Assembly: GCA_051000815.1 (NCBI GenBank)
Contig: JBPCNX010000092.1
Span: 1 to 64,000 of the forward strand
Length of the DNA: 64,000 nucleotides
Reading direction: 5' to 3'
Source: PSRF01 sp051000815
GTDB taxonomy: Bacteria > Acidobacteriota > Blastocatellia > Pyrinomonadales > Pyrinomonadaceae
A program made the translations under genes and the position numbers. Positions 50,956-59,754 of the stretch are shown piece by piece (positions within the stretch are counted from its first letter, which is position 1; every line of letters begins with the position of its first letter). The notes under the pieces were generated by a model. It was not told the origin of the DNA, made no database searches, and saw only the letters and a list, made by a program, of their open reading frames with translations.

Positions 50956-52741
50956 CCCATTCTTCTGCGATCTCCGTTTCAACTTTGACCGGAACTGTCG
51001 CCAGATACTCTTGTCCCGCATCGCACATTGCTCGTTCCACCTTCTTTGCAATCTCCTCGGCTTCATCAGCGTCAGTTTCAACCACGATCTCGTCATGAAT
51101 GATGTTCACGATCTTCGCACTGGTCGTTCGTAGTTCATCGCTCAGCAGCCTCAGTGAGCGCTTGAGAATATCGGCGCTGGTTCCCTGGATAGGAGTGTTC
51201 TTGCCGTTGCGTTGCGTCATGGAAATCTGTTGCCGGTCGTTCTCGTCATAACGAAAACGCACGAGACGTCCAGATGCCGTTCGCGCCTGGCGTTCGCTGA
51301 CCGCCCGGTTGGCGGCATCGCGCAGGTAGGTATCCAGGCCACGATAGGTCGCGAAGTACTTGCGCAAAACATTCTCTGCTTCGGCCACGGTTAAACCCGT
51401 CATTATGGAAAAGCGTTGTGCCCCGATGCCATATACCACGCCGAAGTTCAAACGCTTGGCGAAGTCTCGTTGCTCTTTGGTTACCTGATCGAGTGACACA
51501 TTGAACACCTGTGAGGCCGTTACCTTATGGAGGTCGGCGCCCGAATTAAAAGCTTCGATAAAGCCGCGGTCGCCGGAAAACTCCGCGAGGATTCGCAGCT
51601 CAATTTGCGAGTAGTCGGCAATGACCAGCTTTCGCCCCGATGGATGCCCGCTGAAGCAGCGGCGGTATTCGACTGCGTGTGGCACCTGCTGAATGTTGGG
51701 ATTCGTGCAGGCAAACCTTCCTGTGGGCGCCCCGATTTGACGGAAGTCGGCGTGCAAACGTCCGGTGGCTGGATTGATTAGCCCAATCATGTTCTCACCG
51801 TAACTAGTGAGGGCTTTTTGTACAGTGCGGTACTCGAGCAACGTGGCAATGATGGGATATTCAGCGGCGAGTGGTTGCAGCTTCCAGTTGCGGGTCGACT
51901 CGGGCACCGGAATACCCAAGCGCTGCAAGGCGCTGGTGAGTTGCTGGTGGGAATCAAGATTGAGGTCTTCGCGCTGCGGTCCGCCAAAGAGCGAGCCCTG
52001 CAGCGATTCCTCCGCAAGCGCAATCTGTAACTCTTCAGCGAGTTCCGCTCGTCGCTTCTCGACAATTGCCAACTGTTCGCGCCAACGATCCTTGTGCATG
52101 AAGAACCCTGCCAGCTCGATGTCGGCGACCGGCATCACGCATTCAAACTCAAGTTGCGCACACTTAATCAATGAATCCGATTTCAATCGCTCGACAAGCG
52201 TTTCACGCAGCGGCAACAGTACCGCTGCGTCACGCGCTGCGTATTCCAACTGGGCTTCGCTGAGCTCAAAATTCCAATTGCTTAATCGTTCGCTCTTATC
52301 AACGATCTGATTCAGGTAACGCGAAGCGACTACGTCGAGCCCGTGGCGTTCCTCAATATCTCCCGCGCCGATCAACTGGCTGGCAAGCAGCGTGTCGAAG
52401 AGGCCGCCCAGATCTGCGCCCAGGTTGTGCTTGAGAAACTTCGCGTCAAACTTGGCGTTGTGAGCAATCTTGATCGGACGCGGCGCGGACAGGAGGCGTC
52501 GCAAATGTTCGAGGGCTTCATTCTCTCTAAGCGGAGAATTTGTCCCATTCGCGAAGGCGTCGAGGTCGATGATGTGAACCATGGTCGGCGTCGCCAGTTG
52601 GATCAGACGCAGCCGCGAGGTGTAAGGATCAAGGTCGGTGGTTTCGGTGTCGAGTCCGAGCACCGGATGAGCGGAAAGCGATTCCACCGCCTTGCGCAGG
52701 TCTTCGCCGGTCTTGATTACGCTGTAGTTAAGAGAAGTCAT
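50948..52741 (-). CDS. Family A DNA polymerase with 3'-5' exonuclease, short form
   Basis: 597 residues from the ATG at 52741; a longer frame would only translate the CAGTAGT heptads upstream. Residues 1-190 are a proofreading exonuclease: D31xE33 in LDTETTDL, HNAKFDAKFL at 94-103, and YAARD ending at Asp171. The polymerase domain has motif A DYSQIELR at 376-383, motif B KRLNFGVVYG at 429-438, and motif C HDE at 549-551. All look catalytically complete. The 5'-3' flap nuclease domain of classic PolA is absent, so this is either a second, repair-type polymerase or the cell's PolA with the nuclease encoded elsewhere. Confidence 0.9.
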   Translation of the reverse strand: MTSLNYSVIKTGEDLRKAVESLSAHPVLGLDTETTDLDPYTSRLRLIQLATPTMVHIIDLDAFANGTNSPLRENEALEHLRRLLSAPRPIKIAHNAKFDAKFLKHNLGADLGGLFDTLLASQLIGAGDIEERHGLDVVASRYLNQIVDKSERLSNWNFELSEAQLEYAARDAAVLLPLRETLVERLKSDSLIKCAQLEFECVMPVADIELAGFFMHKDRWREQLAIVEKRRAELAEELQIALAEESLQGSLFGGPQREDLNLDSHQQLTSALQRLGIPVPESTRNWKLQPLAAEYPIIATLLEYRTVQKALTSYGENMIGLINPATGRLHADFRQIGAPTGRFACTNPNIQQVPHAVEYRRCFSGHPSGRKLVIADYSQIELRILAEFSGDRGFIEAFNSGADLHKVTASQVFNVSLDQVTKEQRDFAKRLNFGVVYGIGAQRFSIMTGLTVAEAENVLRKYFATYRGLDTYLRDAANRAVSERQARTASGRLVRFRYDENDRQQISMTQRNGKNTPIQGTSADILKRSLRLLSDELRTTSAKIVNIIHDEIVVETDADEAEEIAKKVERAMCDAGQEYLATVPVKVETEIAEEWVK

Positions 52742-52746
52742 TTTTT

Positions 52747-52774
52747 CAGTAGTCAGTAGTGAGTGGTGAGTAGT
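52747..52774. repeat. Heptad tract (CAGTAGT family) before a start codon
   Basis: CAGTAGT, CAGTAGT, GAGTGGT, GAGTAGT, ending 5 bases from the polymerase ATG, again where a ribosome site would be expected. Confidence 0.8.
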
Positions 52775-52787
52775 CAGCCATCTGTAA

Positions 52788-54110
52788 TCAAGACGCAGGC
52801 GAAGCAAGCGTAGGCGGCTGATGTGCCGGCTGTCTTACCAGCAAGAAGAGCAGCAGCGCTGCTGCCGCACCAAGGGTCGCGCTCACCAGAAACGCTACCT
52901 CCGGGCCCCACCAACTCCACAAGGCGCCCATTAGCAGTGATGCCGGCAGCACCGTGATCCCAAACGCCAGATTATACAAGCCATAAGCAGTGCCGCGCTG
53001 TTCCGGTCGAACAAGGTCCGCCACCAAAGCTTTCTCCGCTCCCTCGGCCAAACCAAAATAGATTCCGTAAATCAGGAACAGGATCCAAACTGAGATCTTG
53101 TTCGTCACAAAGGCGAAGCCGGCATAAACCGCCGCATAGAGAATCCAACCCGAAACGATCAAACGGCGCCGCCCGAGACGGTCGGACAAATCGCCGCCAA
53201 CGAGTGAGCTCAACACTTTGATTACGTGCAGCATCGCCCACAACAGTGGTATCGACGCTATCGAAACGCCTACCGACTGCGCGCGCAACAACAGGAATGC
53301 ATCAGACGAATTCGAGAGCGTGAAGAGCGCGACAATCAACAAAAAGCGTTTGAAGTTGCTGTCGAAACCACGCAGCGAAAGCGAGGGTGGCTTTAGAGGC
53401 TCGTAATCGTGTACCCGGGATCGGGAAGGAGATTCACGTACGAACAGCGTCACTACAAAGACAGCTGCGAGTGCGGGGATCGAAGCGAGGAGAAATAGTT
53501 TCGTAAAATCGTCAGCCGTCGGCGCGTTGCGGTTGTCTGCAAACAACGCCAGCAGCAAGTACCCGAGAATCGGACCGAGAACCGCGCCCGTGTGATCCAT
53601 CGCGCGGTGAAAGCCAAATGCCAGTCCGCGTTCCTCCACTGCGACGGTGTCGGCGATCATGGCGTCGCGAGGCGCGCTGCGGATGCCCTTGCCAACCCGA
53701 TCCGTTAGGCGGATCGCCAGCACCTGATACCAACTTGTCGCGAAGGCGAGCAACGGACGGGCAAGGCTGGCAAGGGAGTAACCAAGCACAACAAAGCCCT
53801 TGCGCTTGCCACGTCTGTCGCTGAAATAACCGGAAAAGAGTTTCAGCAGACTGGAGACAGACTCGGCGGCTCCTTCGATCATCCCCACAATCGCAGGCGA
53901 CGCGCCCAGAGTCAGCGAGAGAAAAACTGGCAGCAGAGGATAGATAATCTCGCTGGAGGCGTCGTTGAGCAGACTGACAAGACTGATCGCGAAAACATTG
54001 CTTGGTAGACGGCGGTAGCGTCGCCAGAGACCGGGAGTTGCTGCGTCAAGTTTTGCGGAAGCTACACGCGGGTCAAATTGATCGGCGGCATCGGTATCAG
54101 TTTCCCCCAT
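52788..54110 (-). CDS. Major facilitator superfamily transporter
   Basis: 440 residues with 12 membrane segments. The MFS motif between segments 2 and 3 is GYFSDRRGKRKGFVVLGY, and the equivalent in the second half is GGDLSDRLGRRRLIVSGW. It begins with a soluble 35-residue tail. The substrate is unknown; drug or metabolite efflux is usual for this layout. The small membrane protein at 54117 is 6 bases upstream in the same direction, so both share a transcript. Confidence 0.85.
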   Translation of the reverse strand: MGETDTDAADQFDPRVASAKLDAATPGLWRRYRRLPSNVFAISLVSLLNDASSEIIYPLLPVFLSLTLGASPAIVGMIEGAAESVSSLLKLFSGYFSDRRGKRKGFVVLGYSLASLARPLLAFATSWYQVLAIRLTDRVGKGIRSAPRDAMIADTVAVEERGLAFGFHRAMDHTGAVLGPILGYLLLALFADNRNAPTADDFTKLFLLASIPALAAVFVVTLFVRESPSRSRVHDYEPLKPPSLSLRGFDSNFKRFLLIVALFTLSNSSDAFLLLRAQSVGVSIASIPLLWAMLHVIKVLSSLVGGDLSDRLGRRRLIVSGWILYAAVYAGFAFVTNKISVWILFLIYGIYFGLAEGAEKALVADLVRPEQRGTAYGLYNLAFGITVLPASLLMGALWSWWGPEVAFLVSATLGAAAALLLFLLVRQPAHQPPTLASPAS

Positions 54111-54116
54111 GATCAG

Positions 54117-54341
54117 TTAGCGAGTAGCCGCGCGTCTGGTGGGCGACGGCCGGGCTCTGTTCTGCGGTTTATCAGCCAGGCTTCGGGTCCACCACCAGAA
54201 TAGGGCGCCACCGATGAGGGCGACGATAATAATCCCAATCATCGTGAGGCGGACGATCCAACGGACCGCCAGCCGGGCGATTAAGACGAAGATCGCCAGT
54301 AAGACAGCAGCGCCGATAATGTAGATGGTTGATGTCTCCAT
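54117..54341 (-). CDS. Small membrane protein with basic tail
   Basis: 74 residues. Two hydrophobic segments (about 6-27 and 29-50) are followed by a strongly basic C terminus (RARPSPTRRAATR). No family is recognised. It is immediately upstream of the MFS gene (6-base gap) and could be an accessory to it. AAGGAG stands just upstream of the ATG, preceded by a GTTTCGA-family heptad tract. Confidence 0.6.
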   Translation of the reverse strand: METSTIYIIGAAVLLAIFVLIARLAVRWIVRLTMIGIIIVALIGGALFWWWTRSLADKPQNRARPSPTRRAATR

Positions 54342-54349
54342 AACGAAGG

Positions 54350-54415
54350 AGTTTGGAGTTCCGAGTTTCGAGTTCCGAGTTTTAGTTTTCAGGACTCGAA
54401 ACCTGAAACTCGAGA
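54350..54415. repeat. Heptad tracts between queF and the small membrane gene
   Basis: AGTTTGG, AGTTCCG, AGTTTCG, AGTTCCG, AGTTTTA, then the complementary words ACTCGAA, ACCTGAA, ACTCGAG. The whole space is repeat and can fold on itself. It ends at the queF stop codon. Confidence 0.8.
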
Positions 54416-54835
54416 CTATTTTCTTCGATAACTTGCCCGGACTACCGTCTTAATGTTGCCGCGTATGTGAAAGTCGCCTTCGATCTCCACGCTTAGGGGG
54501 TCGCAAGCTCGCGTGAAGTCTTCCAGAATGACGTTAATCACGTGTTCGTGAAAGATTTTGATATTGCGAAATGAATTGATGTACAGCTTCAAACTTTTCA
54601 ACTCCACGCACCTCTCGTTGGGAACGTACTCCAGCCCAATGATTGCAAAGTCAGGAAAATCCGAAAACGGGCAAATTGCCGTAAACTCGGGTATCTCAAA
54701 CTTGATCTTTATTTCTCGCCCGGGAAACTCATAAGGAAAAGTGTCGAGCGGAAAGAGACTCATTTCCTCGCGTGGCGTGGAGCGGATTTCAAGGTCCTGA
54801 TGGTTCGCGATAGTCGCAGGTTCAATAGGCGGCAT
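54416..54835 (-). CDS. queF: preQ0 reductase QueF
   Basis: 139 residues, the short (unimodular) class. Reduces 7-cyano-7-deazaguanine (preQ0) to preQ1 with NADPH in queuosine synthesis. Cys55 in AICPFSDFPD forms the thioimide with substrate and Asp62 is the proton donor; the numbering matches the known short enzymes. The NADPH motif ELKSLKLYINSFRN (78-91) and FHEHVIN follow. It stands apart from queG at 15.2 kb; no queC, queD or queE is in view. Confidence 0.95.
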   Translation of the reverse strand: MPPIEPATIANHQDLEIRSTPREEMSLFPLDTFPYEFPGREIKIKFEIPEFTAICPFSDFPDFAIIGLEYVPNERCVELKSLKLYINSFRNIKIFHEHVINVILEDFTRACDPLSVEIEGDFHIRGNIKTVVRASYRRK

Positions 54836-55019
54836 GATTGTCCTCGAATCAACACGGATCTTAACTGAGGCTCACCGAAGACACCAAACTCACCGGCTCG
54901 GAAGAGCAGGCTTAGAAGAGGAAGCACGGAATACCGAAAACCAGATCGCTGTTGTCGTGGGGCGGATGTGATGCCCGATCGTGCAGTATTTGGAGCCAAC
55001 AGTGAGGGACGAAGGTCTG

Positions 55020-55763
55020 TCAGGTGACGGCACTCGGCTGCCGTCCAATGCTGAACACCTTCACCAGGGCTGCGCCGGCAACAAAACCACCAATGTGTGC
55101 CATGAAAGCCACGCCCCCGCCCGATTGAGGGCCAGCTCCGATTACACCGAACGCGCTTATCAATTGAAGTACAAACCAGAGCCCAATCGCCACGACCGCA
55201 GGCACGGTGGTTACCATGCGGAGCATGATCACGCGCACGCTTCTCCTGGGATGGAGCACTAAGTAACCACCCAGCACGCCCGAGATCGCTCCGGATGCAC
55301 CGAGGCTTGGTATGAATGGGTTATCGCCAAATACAAAAGTCGAAATTACGTGGGCTAGCGAGGCAATGAGCCCGGTTAACAAATAGAAGATAATGTACCT
55401 CGCGCGGCCCAGAGCGTGTTCAAGATTATCGCCAAAGATCCACAGAAACAGCATGTTGCCAAACAGGTGCATTATGCTGCCATGCATGAACATCGACGTC
55501 AGGAGTGTGAGGTAAACCGAACCGGGTGTAGGTTGGAGTGCAATCACTCCCTGCTGATCTCCTACCGCGATTGGGACGGGCCGCGCAATGTCAACACCGG
55601 TTCTGATTTCTTCCGGCACCGTGGAAAACGCGTAAGTGAACTGGTCGTTAGTTCCCAGGCCTTGCAAAAAAACAAACACGAGAACATTTATGACGATGAG
55701 TATGTAGTTGACAACGGGAACCGTGGTGCGGTCGCTATTATCGTCGCCGATCGGGAAGATCAT
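55020..55763 (-). CDS. Rhomboid intramembrane serine protease
   Basis: 247 residues with six or seven membrane segments. The catalytic Ser158 lies in GASGAISG and His223 in AHIGGFVAG. The HLFGNMLFLWIFG block contributes oxyanion Asn103. An inserted loop between segments 1 and 2 (residues 37-85) is the usual L1 region. It cleaves membrane proteins within the bilayer, and its substrates are unknown. It is a single gene. Confidence 0.92.
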   Translation of the reverse strand: MIFPIGDDNSDRTTVPVVNYILIVINVLVFVFLQGLGTNDQFTYAFSTVPEEIRTGVDIARPVPIAVGDQQGVIALQPTPGSVYLTLLTSMFMHGSIMHLFGNMLFLWIFGDNLEHALGRARYIIFYLLTGLIASLAHVISTFVFGDNPFIPSLGASGAISGVLGGYLVLHPRRSVRVIMLRMVTTVPAVVAIGLWFVLQLISAFGVIGAGPQSGGGVAFMAHIGGFVAGAALVKVFSIGRQPSAVT

Positions 55764-55881
55764 TTAAGTCACCTCATGAGAACAAAGCGTCGTATGATGC
55801 GAATCAGACCAGAAAACTATGTCGAAAATCTCTCGTGTTGATTCTGACGTTTCAACACACTTCATTCGCCTGTCTAGACAA

Positions 55882-57345
55882 CTAGCCAACTCCCGCGCGA
55901 ACAATCGCCGGTTCATGAGGTTTTAAAAGCTCATAACCTTCGGAGCGCGCCACGTAAGTGGCCGCAGTTATGTCTCCGGTAACGTTTAGAGTTGTGCGAC
56001 ACATGTCGAGAATTCGATCCACTCCCAGGATGATGGCAATCAAAGCGGGATTCACACCAATCGTCACCAGCACGCCGATGATAAAAGGAATCGAACCCGA
56101 AGGAACGCCGGCGGTGCCGATGCCGCCGAGTATGGCCAAATAAACCACCATCAACTGCTGGCCAATTGAAAGATCAATGCCCGCAAGCTGAGCAAGAAAC
56201 AGGACGGTCACGCCTTCGTAAAGAGCTGTGCCGTTTTGGTTCGCGGTCGCTCCGACTGTGAGCACGAAGCTATTGATCTCCTGCGGCACGCCCAGGTTTT
56301 CTTCTGAAATTCGCAGTGCTGTGGGAAGTGTCGCGTTTGATGACGAGGTGGAGAACGCGGTGAGGATTACCGTCTTGATGCGCCGGAAGAATTCCAGCGG
56401 AGAGATCCGCGACAGCAGGTAAATCGAAAGCGAGTAGACGCCAAACATGTGCAGCGATAAGCCGAGCAGCACGGTGACGACAAACCAGGCCAACGCTTGC
56501 AGCAGATCCAGGCCGAAGCGCGCAGTGTTGTTGAAGAGCAAACAGGCCACCGCGTAAGGCGCGAATTTCATAATTATTTCTATGATCTTCGCCGTAATTT
56601 CATAGAGTGCCTGCAGTCCGCGCAAGAAGGGCGCGGTGGATGTCACCGGAATCAGAGTGATGGCGATCCCGATTATCAGCGCGAAGAACATCAGGTGCAG
56701 CATGTTCGGCGAGCCCGCCGAGGTCGCGGTGCTGGGATTTGCAGGCACACCAGCCATGGCGGCAAGTGGATTCGAAGGCACGATAGTCTCAACGACCTGC
56801 ATCAGGGGCGAAGGTACTGCTCCCGATTTCTTGGCTGCTTCGACCTGCTTCGTTGCATCCGAGCCGTAACGCGCTTCGAGCGCCGCTTTTGTAGTCGGGT
56901 CGATGCGATCGCCGGGTCGAATCGTATTCGCAAGCGTCAACCCAATGACTACAGAGATCGCTGACAAGATGAAACAGTAGACAAACGATTTCAGGCCCAC
57001 GCGCCCTAATTTTCGGATGTCTCCAATGCCGGCAACCCCGACTACGAGAGATGAAAAGACAAGCGGCACAACGATCATTAGCAGCAGGCGTAGAAACAAC
57101 TGGCCGATAGGCTGTGTGACGTTGTCGACCACCCACACTACGCGCGGATGATCGCCGCCGAATGTGTAGTTAACCGTAATGCCCGCAACCACGCCGACAG
57201 CCAAACCGATTAGTATTCGTGTGTGAAGCGCCAGACCCTTCGGCTTATCCGGCGTTTCCTCATCGAGATCGGTTGTTACCTCACGTTCAAACGCGTCAGC
57301 GTCAATTGACGCTCTCTTCCGATCTCTATCGTTTTTTTTCGGCAT
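55882..57345 (-). CDS. Dicarboxylate/amino acid:cation symporter
   Basis: 487 residues of the DAACS family (GltP/DctA-like). Hallmarks are STSSSNATLPTALR (re-entrant loop HP1), GATANQNGTALYEG (the NxDGT-like substrate region of segment 7) and the closing GVDRILDMCRTTLNVTGD with the conserved Asp and Asn. It imports C4-dicarboxylates, glutamate or aspartate with H+ or Na+. A soluble charged N terminus of about 40 residues precedes the first segment. The loop between segments 4 and 5 carries an extra stretch (about residues 150-215) rich in Ala, Ser and Pro. Confidence 0.9.
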   Translation of the reverse strand: MPKKNDRDRKRASIDADAFEREVTTDLDEETPDKPKGLALHTRILIGLAVGVVAGITVNYTFGGDHPRVVWVVDNVTQPIGQLFLRLLLMIVVPLVFSSLVVGVAGIGDIRKLGRVGLKSFVYCFILSAISVVIGLTLANTIRPGDRIDPTTKAALEARYGSDATKQVEAAKKSGAVPSPLMQVVETIVPSNPLAAMAGVPANPSTATSAGSPNMLHLMFFALIIGIAITLIPVTSTAPFLRGLQALYEITAKIIEIIMKFAPYAVACLLFNNTARFGLDLLQALAWFVVTVLLGLSLHMFGVYSLSIYLLSRISPLEFFRRIKTVILTAFSTSSSNATLPTALRISEENLGVPQEINSFVLTVGATANQNGTALYEGVTVLFLAQLAGIDLSIGQQLMVVYLAILGGIGTAGVPSGSIPFIIGVLVTIGVNPALIAIILGVDRILDMCRTTLNVTGDITAATYVARSEGYELLKPHEPAIVRAGVG

Positions 57346-57348
57346 AGG

Positions 57349-57470
57349 ATTCTCAGTTTCAAGTCTTGAGTTTCAAGTTCCGATTTTCAGAGTCAGCGTT
57401 CGGTTCGATTCAGAGTTCGGAGTTGCATACGGCACACACCGAAACTATGAACTTGGAACTCGAAACTCGT
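57349..57470. repeat. Heptad tracts between nadK and the symporter gene
   Basis: CAGTTTC, AAGTCTT, GAGTTTC, AAGTTCC, GATTTTC from 57352, 7 bases from the symporter start, and TGAACTT, GGAACTC, GAAACTC at about 57446-57466, ending at the nadK stop. The two tracts are of opposite polarity. Confidence 0.75.
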
Positions 57471-58355
57471 TTAGCGTCCCCAACGCAACTTATCGCGCAG
57501 CACTTCAAAGTAGTTTCGATTCATCGGCTGCACCAGATTAAACGTGGTTCGACTCTTACGTATGATCACGCGGTCCTCGACCTGCAACGGGAACCCAACC
57601 TGACCATCCAGTGTCAACGCAACGTCCTCCTGCTCGGTCTTCAAACACAACTCGATTACAGCGTCGTCGGGAACCACCAGCGGACGATTCGAGAGAGTAA
57701 AGGGGCAAATCGGTGTGAGCACCACCGCGTTCATTGAGGGATAAATAATGGGCCCTCCTGCCGACAGGTTGTAAGCCGTCGAGCCTGTTGGAGTGGAAAC
57801 AATCAGACCGTCGGCACGGAAGGAGTTTACAAACTGCTGGTTCAGGCTCGCTTCGATCTCGATGATGCGCGCCAGAGCTGACTTGTTGATAACCGCATCG
57901 TTGAGCACGCGCGTGCGTGTCACCTCTGCTTCCCCGCGCACCAACTCGACCGCAAGCATCACTCGCGCATCCAGACGGTAGTTACCGTGCAGTATTGAAT
58001 CAAGCGCGCTATAAATCTCTTCGATGCGAAACTCAGCGAGATAACCGAGGCCGCCGTAGTTTACACCGAGAACAGGGACCTCGCGGTCGCCAAGCATGCG
58101 CGCTGTAGCGATCATGGTGCCGTCGCCGCCGAGCACCAGGATTAATTCCACGTTCGCAGCGAGCTGTTCAGGCTCGAGAGTTTCGATAGCGCAACCAGTC
58201 TGGTGTTCGATCCGCTCGCGCTCAAGGTCCGGCGTGCCGACGAGTTTAATGCCACGGTCAGCCAACCACTCTACGACGCCGCAGATTGTCTGCAACGCTT
58301 CAGGCTGATGTGGTTTTACTACTATCCCTACACGCCGAATGGAAGAGGTCGTCAT
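57471..58355 (-). CDS. nadK: NAD kinase
   Basis: 294 residues. Phosphorylates NAD(+)/NADH to NADP(H) using ATP or polyphosphate. The GGDGT motif is at 76-80 (LVLGGDGTMI), followed by GVNYGGLGYL and the NAD-binding NDAVINKSALARI, then STPTGSTAYNLSAGG. Length is normal. It lies 100 bases downstream of tlyA, a neighbour pair conserved in many bacteria. Confidence 0.94.
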   Translation of the reverse strand: MTTSSIRRVGIVVKPHQPEALQTICGVVEWLADRGIKLVGTPDLERERIEHQTGCAIETLEPEQLAANVELILVLGGDGTMIATARMLGDREVPVLGVNYGGLGYLAEFRIEEIYSALDSILHGNYRLDARVMLAVELVRGEAEVTRTRVLNDAVINKSALARIIEIEASLNQQFVNSFRADGLIVSTPTGSTAYNLSAGGPIIYPSMNAVVLTPICPFTLSNRPLVVPDDAVIELCLKTEQEDVALTLDGQVGFPLQVEDRVIIRKSRTTFNLVQPMNRNYFEVLRDKLRWGR

Positions 58356-58455
58356 CGCGCTTTGGGCACGGGCCTAATTCGTTGGGGCCTTAGTTGGAAT
58401 AATGGAAATCGCTCGCAATGGTAACTGCAAGCGTGCTTCGGAGCAACAGCTGCGC

Positions 58456-59217
58456 CTACTGCGATGCCGGCGAGTAAAATGACAGGAATTCCCGGTTGCC
58501 GTCCGCTCCCTGGATCGGAGATTCAATGACTCCGAGCGGACGGAGCCCTAGTCCCATCGCTCCATCATTGACTTCCGCAATGACACGCGCGTGCTTTTCT
58601 GGATCGCGGACAATACCACCGCCGCCGACCTCGCCCCGTCCTACTTCGAACTGGGGTTTGATGAGGATGATGAGGCGACCGTCCTGGTTCAGCAGGGGAA
58701 CAATTGCAGGAAGTACCTTCGTTGCGGAAATGAAGGAGACGTCCATCACTGCGAGATCAAATTTGCAGTCGAAGGCCTGCGACGTGAGGTAGCGGGCATT
58801 GACACCTTCTCTTACTGAAACGCGATGATCTTTTCGTAAGCGCCAATCAAGCTGATTGTGCCCGACATCAACGGCGAAAACATGAGCAGCGCCGTGCTGC
58901 AGTAAGCAATCCGTAAAACCGCCGGTAGATGCTCCGACGTCCAGACACGTGAATCCGTTGACGTCGATTGCAAACTCACGTAGGGCTGCTTCGAGTTTCA
59001 GACCCCCACGGCCAACGTAACGGGACGTGGGATCGTCGGCACCCTTGACCCGAATCTGAGCATCGAGTGCTACAGTGTCAGAGGGCTTGCTAACGCGCTG
59101 TTCGTTGATGAGCACAACACCCGCCATAACCATGGCTTGTGCCCTTGTGCGCGACTCGGCGAGGCCCCGCTCTACAAGCAGTTTATCTATCCGCTCGGTT
59201 TTGCGTTCGCGCTGCAT
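58456..59217 (-). CDS. tlyA: TlyA family rRNA 2'-O-methyltransferase
   Basis: 253 residues. An N-terminal S4 RNA-binding domain (RIDKLLVERGLAESRTRAQA, 1-65) is joined to an FtsJ-type methyltransferase with CLDVGASTGGFTDCLLQ and DVSFISATKVLP. Family members 2'-O-methylate cytidines in 16S/23S rRNA, and some also act as haemolysins. Genes of this type usually sit between dxs and nadK, as here. Confidence 0.92.
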   Translation of the reverse strand: MQRERKTERIDKLLVERGLAESRTRAQAMVMAGVVLINEQRVSKPSDTVALDAQIRVKGADDPTSRYVGRGGLKLEAALREFAIDVNGFTCLDVGASTGGFTDCLLQHGAAHVFAVDVGHNQLDWRLRKDHRVSVREGVNARYLTSQAFDCKFDLAVMDVSFISATKVLPAIVPLLNQDGRLIILIKPQFEVGRGEVGGGGIVRDPEKHARVIAEVNDGAMGLGLRPLGVIESPIQGADGNREFLSFYSPASQ

Positions 59218-59275
59218 CTGACAGCACTTTACCCTCGCCGGGTGGACTGCTGCCAGTTGCGGGGAAGCCTGGGCG

Positions 59276-59539
59276 TTAAGCTTGCTTTCGCGAACTCTGA
59301 GTTATTGCTCGGGGCATATCGGGAATACCCAGCTCCGTAGCGCACTCCTGGCACAACCAAACCACGATGTGCGGCGCGTCTGCCCAGAAGAACGAGCCCA
59401 CCTTGCCAGCGATTAGCATTGCTTGGTCGATGGGCAAGCGTTGTAAGGCCTGAACATAAAAGACGCCGCTGTAAGACTCTCCCTCGGCACCTTCCTCTTT
59501 ATGAATACACTCCCGCTCTCGAAACCATTGTTTCGCCAT
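59276..59539 (-). CDS. Small hypothetical protein
   Basis: 87 residues from the ATG at 59539, supported by GAGGAAGG 7 bases upstream. No membrane segment. A Cys in ECIHKEE and the pair WLCQEC could bind a metal together. No known family is recognised. It lies 58 bases upstream of tlyA on the same strand, within the dxs-tlyA-nadK neighbourhood, and may be co-transcribed with tlyA. Confidence 0.6.
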   Translation of the reverse strand: MAKQWFRERECIHKEEGAEGESYSGVFYVQALQRLPIDQAMLIAGKVGSFFWADAPHIVVWLCQECATELGIPDMPRAITQSSRKQA

Positions 59540-59754
59540 GGCAGTACCTTCCTCGCGAAATGGTCGCAAAACATCAACTATAAGAAGTCGGGATTTCGTA
59601 CTGTGAGAGAGTTCTAACGGGGCAGTAGCCGCAACCGGCTCAATTACTCAAACTACGTTCGGGAAGATGATGCCACTGGTAAGGAAAACAGTCAACAACC
59701 TTGATGAAGGGTGTTTGTCCAGCCGCCGACCGCCTATTCTGAGATGCGGAAATG

